Shown here: positions 56,896 to 64,000 of the stretch, piece by piece | Numbering within the stretch: position 1 is the first letter of the stretch | Layout of the letters: each line of letters opens with the position of its first letter | NCBI GenBank assembly: GCA_050084515.1 | Contig: CM114274.1 | Span: forward strand, 19,034,001 to 19,098,000 | DNA from: Blasia pusilla | Taxonomy: Eukaryota > Marchantiophyta > Marchantiopsida > Blasiales | Direction of reading: 5' to 3' | Length of the DNA stretch: 64,000 bases | Translations under genes and position numbers: made by a program | Notes under the pieces: model-generated | What the model saw: only the letters and a program-made list of their open reading frames with translations | What the model was told of the DNA's origin: nothing | Databases searched by the model: none

Positions 56896-58195
56896 TTCGC
56901 TCTTATCAAGCGGTAGATAACCAAAAGGTTAGCTAAACAAACATAAGGTCCTCTTGGGTTCAACTCTCCCCTTGGACAGTGGGGGGCGGTCTCAACCCCA
57001 GGGCAGTGGCGTCCCCTACCTAGGGCATGGATGGTCCATGTTCGAGAGAGAACGCTTTGTGTGCCTTTCATGTGTGTTCCTTGACTATGCTCCCGGGTTA
57101 AAAATCTGGATAAAATTCCAGGCCTTCACAAAAGAATAAAATAAAAATCCAAATCTCCTTAGTGAGAAGTGAAGCTGCCGGTTAGATGCGATGTTAGTTT
57201 CACATATGTGGAAGGGGTCCCGTAAGCCAGATCGGCTTCTCGTGGACTAAAAATCTACTCTATTCTACTCTACTCCTCTCTCTCTCTCTCTCTCTGAAAC
57301 GCGCATCTCACAATGGTCGTGCGCTCATCTCCACAACCGAGATGGCCCAACTTCCGCCCAAGGTTGCCACCATCTCATCTTTTCTCAGCTTAGCCGATCC
57401 GATCGCAACACAGGGGGACAAGGCAAAGGATGTACACAACACATACCAAAACTTAGAGAGATCCTGCGGAAGAACCTCTCTCAAGGGGCCGCAGACTGGT
57501 TATATTACATTAAATTCAAATTTTTTATTTTTTTAATTGTTAAATTGGCATTCTTACTAGTATGGCTTAATTGGAGCTTGCTGATTCAATTTAGTGTAGT
57601 AACATTTGGTGGTTTGCCACCGGAGGTTCTCTAAGTGAGGGATATTTGTCATGGAGGCTCTTTGTCATGAATGTGAGAGAGAGAATGAATGAATAGAGTT
57701 TTTTGTCCACGAGGACCCCACAAGGGGCCATAGGACTTAGTTTAGGGGAGAGAGAGAGACGGGCGAAGGACGCTCCATTTGAAATGAATTGGAAGCCCTT
57801 GCACACTAGTGTCAGGCTGACGAGTTCAGATTTGGACACATTTGGAGTCAATGATAATCACTTTCCCGCAATTGAGAGCTACCAAGTTTGTCCCATACTT
57901 GAGAATTTTTCGAAATAGGGAGCTTTCAAAGAGATTGCTTGTAGATCCGCTCCAGTGGACGTACGTCGCCGTGAGCTTCAAACTCCGCAAGAGTAGTTGT
58001 ACTGCAATGCACTACAACTACTTCTTTTGTTGCTGCTACGCTTTGTGACCAGGACCCCTTCACCGCCACTTGTACTCGAGTAAAAGTTGTGACTCACATG
58101 GCACAGGCATCCCAACTAGAAGATGAAGGATGAGAGAGAAAAACAAAAATTTCTTAGTAAAGAAAAGTCAGCACAATTAATAAAAAGTTTGTTTT
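56761..58195. other. No recognisable gene; simple repeats
   Basis: (CT)n tracts at about 56860-56896 and 57275-57296 bracket sequence without recognisable domains. Open frames such as 57703-57918 match no family. Confidence 0.45.
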
Positions 58196-58425
58196 GAAGA
58201 GAAAGAAGAATGGGGATGGTTTCATGTATTTGGGGCTTTTAGTTCTAATTAGCAGGCCATCCAAATTCAAGTAGACCAAGAGCGCCCAGCTAGAATATCT
58301 ATCCTAGATCGAAGAGAAAGAAGAATGGGGATGGTTTCATGTATTTGGGGCTTTTAGTTCTAATTAGCAGGCCATCCAAATTCAAGTAGACCAAGAGCGC
58401 TCAGCTAGAATATCTATCCTAGATC
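58196..58425 (+). repeat. Tandem duplication, 115-bp unit, two copies
   Basis: 58196-58310 and 58311-58425 both run from GAAGAGAAAGAAGAATGGGG to ATATCTATCCTAGATC. I see one difference between them, GCGCCCAG versus GCGCTCAG, so the duplication is recent. No open frame is involved. Confidence 0.93.
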
Positions 58426-58738
58426 TAGTCCGCTTTGTCAATTTTAGTCCCCTTGTTTTGATCCTGGTAATCAACGGGCCAAACTAGTTAGTTAGACTAG
58501 AGTATATAAGAGTCCTCATCCTCATGACACTTGTCCTTTCGGATGGACGGGCACCGTCTAGTTAGTTTTATTTTAACTTCGCCTCTAAGAAGGGTGTGTC
58601 GCCCCTGATGCTTCAGTTTTGAAATGCAGGTAGTTGCTATTTGAGCCGCATCGACAGAAACGCCGTGTTAGGATCTTGCGTGTCGCACTGACCGTGGAAT
58701 CTGCTGAGTCAATTAGGAAGGGAGATGGGCGGTTCGAT

Positions 58739-58912
58739 ACGTGGCAGGCGTTGGTGATAATGCGTTCGGGGGTCAGGTAGCACGACTGGTGAACGCATCT
58801 CAAGATTAGCACTAAGTAAACGAAACTAGCGCTTTTCTCCACGAGCGGCGTCCGATCATGATCTCCCTACTCGATACCCCTCCAAAGGTGACAAGTGTCT
58901 GCAAAACGTGTC
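58739..58912 (+). promoter_or_regulatory. Two ABRE-like boxes upstream of the LEA gene
   Basis: ACGTGGC at 58739-58745 and ACGTGTC at 58906-58912 match the abscisic-acid response element core bound by bZIP factors. They lie about 370 and 200 bp before the LEA start codon. LEA genes are commonly driven by paired ABREs in response to dehydration. The site matches are seen directly; their function here is inferred. Confidence 0.55.
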
Positions 58913-59107
58913 GACAAACCTGTGATCTTACCGAGCCTGTTCCTCGTCCCGGTCTGCTACAAAAGCCCCTCCGCTTGAGCATATTCATCATCAGCAAACG
59001 TCACTTGATGCTTCGATATACCTTTGTTGTTTGTGATTTGCAATCTGAGCTGCCTAAGTGGTCGCTTTGATCGTTCGTAGCACTCGAGTTTGTGTTGATT
59101 TGAAACG

Positions 59108-60151
59108 ATGGCGTCCGGACAGTTTAACAGCGGGTACGACACTGCCGCGCAGAAAGCAGAGCAAGCGAAGCGATTTGGGGCGGAGAAGAGCGGCGAAGCG
59201 CAGAAAACTACTTCGGATGCAGCCGGCACGATCCAAGACAAGGCGTTGAACGCGTGGGAGCAGACGAAGCAGACGACTTCCGACGGCGCGCAGGCGCTCC
59301 AAGATAAGGCGGGGCAGGCGTGGGAGTCCACCAAGCAGACGGCGGGGAATACGACCCAGGCCACGAAGGAGAAGGCTGGGCAAGCGAAGGACGTGAGCGC
59401 GGAGAAAGCTGCGCAAAACAGAGAGTACACTGGAAACAAAGCGAATCGAGCTTTGGACAACACCAAGCAAGCTGCTGCGGACACGGCACAGGCAGCCAAA
59501 GAGAAGGCTGGGGGGGCCAGAGACGCGCTTTATGACAAGGCGGGACAGACGGGGCAGTATACTTCTGAGAGTGCCCAAGCCGCCAGGGACAAAGCAGCGG
59601 AAGGTGCTAATGAGTCGGGAAGCTACCTTCAGCAGGTTTTACTCTTAACAAATCTCAACTCGCTCACCGTTGCCATCTCTCTCTTTTCAAATCAATTTGA
59701 AGCTTCTTCCTAGACTGTGAGCTAATTCTGGAATAACTTCGCTAGCAGTTGGAATTCGAGTGATTTCAAAATATATGTTATCTCTGATCAAAAGATTCGC
59801 TATTGACGATACGAGCTGTTCCCTAATATTTTTTGTAAAAGTTATACATTCCTCCCGCCTGAAAAATTCACAGCTGGCAATGTACACGAGCTGATGGCCA
59901 AGATCTTTCGTGAATCGTGATAACGGTGTAATCGCTGGAATTTGCTTTAGTCGATGTAAATAACTTGAACGTGGGGCAAATATGCGTGAGCACTGGGATT
60001 TCCAATTTCCAATTAACGACGATATGTCTGGGAATTTTGAAATACTATTCGGTTGGATGTGGTACAGGGTACGGATATGGTGAAAGGAGCTGTCTTAGGG
60101 TTGAAGGATGCTGTCACAGGACAACCTGGTTTGAACAGGCCACCTCAGTAG
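59108..60151 (+). CDS. Late-embryogenesis-abundant protein, LEA_4 (group 3), 2 exons
   Basis: LEA_4 proteins are hydrophilic, disordered in solution, and fold into amphipathic helices on drying, protecting membranes and enzymes. Exons 59108-59635 and 60068-60151 (CAG|GTTTTA ... GTACAG|GGTACG) join in phase 0 to 203 residues. The sequence is rich in Ala, Lys, Gln, Thr and Asp, with repeated 11-residue units such as AQALQDKAGQAWESTKQ, TTQATKEKAGQAK and TAQAAKEKAGGARDALYDKA. There is no Cys and no signal peptide. Exon 2 adds GTDMVKGAVLGLKDAVTG, a less polar helix common at the C-terminus of this family. Without splicing, a 201-residue read-through frame with an unrelated tail would end at 59713, which I consider the intron. 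GC-rich codon use contrasts with the AT-rich flanks. Confidence 0.85.
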
Positions 60152-60489
60152 ACATATGGTCGCTGGGGACATCTTGTTCATATTTAACCTTTCTAGTCTT
60201 GGTCGTACGAACTTGAACACGATACATGTACAGAGAATTTGGATGGCAGAATACTTTAAAGCGTTTTCAAGGTTGGAATTATCAGCCGTAAGCGTGAAAC
60301 GTGGCGGGCGGAAGGTTATAGTTTCAATGACTACAACACTTAATATTGTGCTGGCAATCATGTTTGCCGTCTCCTCCACCGCCGGCAAGAGGCTTATTGG
60401 CTGAGTGGTCATTCTTTTGTGAACATGTACTCGAAAGCGAGCATTTCTCTTCATTCAAAGAAGTTTCCGTTCTCCTTCCAAATGATGGT

Positions 60490-60820
60490 CTCTTGATAAT
60501 TCACATCCGTTTGCGTTGTTGTTCTAATTCAGCGGCGAGTTTTCACTACTGCATATGTTTGCTAGGTTGTATCTAATGATGAGTACAACATTTCGTAGGA
60601 CAGGATGGGTGTGACAAATGAGGATGAATGCTCTCCTTACGTTTCAAATGGACTCTTGATAATTCACATCCGTTTGTGTTGTTCTCATTCAGCGGCGAAT
60701 TTTCACTACTGCATATGTTTACAAGATACGTTTACTAGATTGTATCTAATGAGTATAACATCCCGTCGGACAGGACGGGCGTGACAAATGAGGATGAATG
60801 TATACTTCTCACCGTATTTA
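60490..60820 (+). repeat. Diverged tandem duplication, about 163-bp unit
   Basis: CTCTTGATAATTCACATCCG starts at 60490 and again at 60653. Both copies contain TTTTCACTACTGCATATGTT and GTGACAAATGAGGATGAATG. Small insertions and about ten substitutions separate them. The units end with a GTCGGACAGGACGGG-type hairpin word. Confidence 0.85.
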
Positions 60821-62234
60821 AATGAACTTCTTTTTTTAATTATATAGATAATATACACCCATAATTCGTTACCATATGAAATACGCCTGCACGCAAATTT
60901 AGACTTGGTCGGAGGACTACTTGCAAATTCTACACCCTCCCGAACTTTATTTTATTATATAGATATGACTCCGTAAGAGCTTTCATCAACTGTGGGTGGA
61001 GTGCTTTACGTAACAAATTAACACACGGGTCACATGCACGGATAATTTTCACCCGATCCATCATATACTGTCTCATTTTAATTTCAAACGATTCAATTGT
61101 TTAGAGAATCTTATTAACTCAAAATGTTAAAACAATCCTACTACTTTCTCGACGGTAGAGGACTTGGAAAGGGCTCGTTAACTGTAAATTCGAAATGATG
61201 AATCTAGTAGCGGAACCTGACTGTTTCTGTATTTCAAAAGCTGGATGTATTACTACACTGCTGCGCAAGTGTCTTCGTCTTGTGAAATTTTTACCTGCGC
61301 CTACATCAACTAAATAAATGATTTACTTGCAATCTTTTGATTGGTTAAATCACTCTTTGAAATCAGCGAGAAAAGCGTTCCGATTATCGACACGTGGATA
61401 TTTCGCAGAATAAGCTGATGAGATGTAGGTCGAGGCCCTTCAAATCTAGATCAGACATGACCAAAAGGCTCAACTACAACAAATATAATCAAATTCAAAG
61501 TAGAAAACTTCCTAACTAGAAAACATTCATTAGTGCACAGATACGACCTCTACGAACTCATCCACTTCGGTACATAACCCGTACATCATCCAAACAGAAA
61601 ACATGTTCAATCAACATCCACGTGTCAACTACGTTAGGAATGAAACCGATTCTTAGCACATCAAAATATATATCCATTGCAAATTTAAAAAAGTTCTGTT
61701 CTAAATGATAATCATTAACATAGAGATTTATGAATAAAAATTAACTTAAATATTGAAAATATGCATATGTTCATATATTGTCATTGATTAAATTAAAAAA
61801 TGATAAATTTAATCATGTTCATTTTATGAATTGTAACTTTGCATATTAACATATGTATAATTCAAGAAGGAAGGCAAGATAGGCGCGACTACGAGGGGAA
61901 GGAAATGAACGTGGAAAGAAGAATGGGAATGAGGGAAAACTAGTGTATGAATGGTAAAAAAAGAAGGAGTTCACATAAAAAGTCCTTCCAAAATCGAACA
62001 ATAATTTTATTCACATGCAATTTATGTGTAAGGATGAAAAATCAATAATTTTCAAAAATATATTTTAAGTTATTTATTTTTAATTTTATCTAATAATATT
62101 TTCTTTCAATTTTATTAAAAAAGGGAAATTTCTTAAGCTCAATTTGAAATTAAATTCTTAGAATTTCTTTCATCTTTTTCTCAAGTCTAAGAGATTTAGA
62201 TGTAATTATCTATGAATATTTTATATAAATATTT
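60821..62234. other. Gene-free AT-rich region
   Basis: No recognised domain on either strand; AT-rich from about 61630 to 62230. Confidence 0.5.
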
Positions 62235-62279
62235 ATCTAAGAAGCGCACTCTTATTATATAAGAGTGCGCTTCTTAGAT
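62235..62279. repeat. Perfect 21-bp inverted repeat with a 3-nt loop
   Basis: Left arm 62235-62255 (ATCTAAGAAGCGCACTCTTA then T) pairs exactly with 62259-62279, with TAT between. The flanks are AT-rich. The structure resembles a small foldback or the core of a miniature inverted-repeat element. No flanking duplication is evident. Confidence 0.9.
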
Positions 62280-64000
62280 TTGTGAAAACAAATTATCCAT
62301 GCTATGCTACAGGAAGTAAGAATTTTGGGCTGTAGATGGTTACATCTGTACTGTTATGTATATGTGTCTCCTTCCACTTGGACAATACGTAGTGTAGCAC
62401 TACTGGCCACGGAATACTACATTTAAACGGTTTGAAAAATGGGTCGGGAAAATAATCCTCCCGAGAGCAAACTTCCTGCCGTTCCACGTTTAGGATCTCT
62501 CACTTCAAGGCTCAGAGGATGCGATGGGACCTGAGGAGAATCGTGGAAGGGTTTAGGGCTAATCTCTGATCTGTTCCTTTGCGGATCGGGGCGGAGCTAC
62601 GGAGTTTGTCTATTTCGTACAGCTCACGCTAGACGTCTTCAGGGATTTCACACGAACTGAGCCGAATACGACGCGGAGGCGCAGCGTAATAGGGCTCCAA
62701 GTTTTGGAGGCCCCATGTCCCGGTTACGGTGCTCTCTAGGTTAGACTAGGTTAAGACACTGTCCGTCGTCAATATACTTTCGGGGAGCTTTCGGGGAAGG
62801 AGACGGTGCGCGTTCGACCGCAGCGGTCAGGTCCCATTCTAGGTACTCGATGACACAAGCGCTGCACCAGTATTATATGTACTGAATTGAAGTCTAGACT
62901 TTCCGAAATCTGCTTGTACTGTGGCTAGATAGACCCTTGTGCTTATGACGACATCGACGGGACATCTCGCCAACTCTTCGGGCCAAAATAGGCTGTAATA
63001 CTGTGGACGAGATCGGCGCCCTGGGGAGTAGCGACTGCTCCAATGTCGTTCATCGTAGAGTCGCCAAGGTCGGATCAAGTGTATGTATGTATGCATTATA
63101 CTCCCCCGACCTGTCTCGCGATACGAAAGGATGTGCACGATTTAACCACTGAAAGATTTCGAATTCGCAGATAGGTGGAATCGGTCGTCGCATCAGTCGT
63201 CGGTTCCAGAAAGTCATATGATATGAATCTAACCCGATTACCTACAGATCGTTGATTAGCAGACGTTGTTTTGATGGAGATGTCCCACCGACTCTTCGGT
63301 AGCGGCTGTCATCTGTCTGGCTAAACGAGAGAGGAGACTCCGTCCGTCGTTAAATTTCGGGTCAACGTTCGTGGACCTCTGGCGTCACAGACGCGAGGAA
63401 GTTAACGGTACTCTACTGTAGGGGCCACTCATCCTCCTGAGCGCAACGTGAACTCGCGGAGCGCCACGCGCTCCGTTCGTGGATCTAGAGATGTGTCGTA
63501 GTCAAGTAAGTTGTAGTCGACGGAGGTAAGTCTGAACGCAGATTGACGGGCTTCTTCGTCTGTACGTACGTTCTTCATAAGAGATCAACGCGAGAGATTC
63601 TCAGAGACGGAGAGAGAATTCGAAACTACGTTAACATGACGATGGAGAATTTGAAATTTAGTTTCGTGACAGTGTCAGGTTGTGAAGTACAAGATTCAGA
63701 GTATTTGTTTTCTCCACGCGTGGCTCTGGTCTGGTGAATGAATCCAAAAGCCACCCATTTCGGTTTCATGATCACATCTACGTTGGAATCCGAAGTGGAA
63801 GATCGAGAGATTTAGATAGGAATTTTGAGAGTCTCACAGTTTCTTTCACCGTCATAACCATCCTGCAGTTAGCCGCACAAGGCTATGGACAGTTCCAGGT
63901 AGCTTAGCTTATACTACTTTCGATCGCTTGAATACGGTGCTGCAAGCTCGTAGCTAGACCATAGATACGTGATTGGGTCAAAGAGGGAAGCAGGCTAGAG
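62280..64000. other. No recognisable gene
   Basis: After 62500 the composition rises in GC and CpG, as near the host genes, but no open frame over 100 codons and no known motif is present. This may be upstream sequence of a gene beyond the window. Confidence 0.4.

Noticed and set aside
58957-59578. Long minus-strand open frames of 174-180 codons opposite the LEA gene
   Set aside because: They are shadows of the GC-rich, repetitive Ala/Lys codons of the LEA exon; their translations are low-complexity and match no family.
1-64000. CRISPR arrays, operons, rRNA or tRNA genes
   Set aside because: No regularly spaced repeats, no polycistronic layout and no cloverleaf-like or rRNA-like segment was recognised; the window is eukaryotic nuclear DNA.

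Overview
This window looks like nuclear DNA of a green plant (a streptophyte). It holds three intron-bearing host genes with plant-type protein motifs and GT-AG introns: a shugoshin, the gamma subunit of translation factor eIF2B, and a late-embryogenesis-abundant (LEA_4) protein. They sit in a sea of decayed retrotransposons and Helitrons. The mix of elements (a Ty3/gypsy element carrying a DNA methyltransferase and a PHD finger, a non-LTR element with a restriction-like endonuclease, a RepHel Helitron) fits an early-diverging land plant or a charophyte better than a flowering plant, but I cannot name the species.

Layout. 1-2519: 3' part of a Ty3/gypsy element (G1). 2520-10819: gene-free AT-rich DNA with short Helitron-like ends. 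10820-20267: near-complete copy of the same gypsy family (G2) reading LTR, leader, gag, protease, C5 DNA methyltransferase, RT/RNase H, integrase, PHD remnant, LTR. 20268-22986: no convincing gene. 22987-26068: shugoshin in nine exons, one of only 19 nt. 26069-28799: no assigned gene. 28800-33990: a non-LTR retrotransposon with RT plus restriction-like endonuclease on the minus strand, and a 5'-truncated second copy. 34702-37696: third gypsy copy (G3, minus strand). 40335-40971: solo LTR of the family. 41018-41345: LRR receptor-kinase fragment abutting a decayed Helitron (41379-45180, minus). 47089-47142: perfect foldback. 49870-51843: eIF2B gamma in two exons. 53868-56760: decayed Ty1/copia element (minus). 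58196-58425: recent 115-bp tandem duplication. 59108-60151: LEA_4 gene with two ABRE-like boxes upstream. 62235-62279: second perfect foldback. The rest is AT-rich or unassigned.

The most interesting system is the gypsy family. In G2 the protease, a DNMT3-like cytosine-5 methyltransferase, RT, RNase H and integrase lie in the same overall reading frame, so the methyltransferase was part of the pol polyprotein. G1 and G3 show that pol ends in a PHD-type zinc finger. The element therefore seems to have encoded both a DNA-methylation writer and a putative histone reader. All copies here are dead: RT lost its catalytic core through a deletion at a short repeated word, and most stop codons are C-to-T or G-to-A changes, the trace expected from deamination of methylated cytosines.
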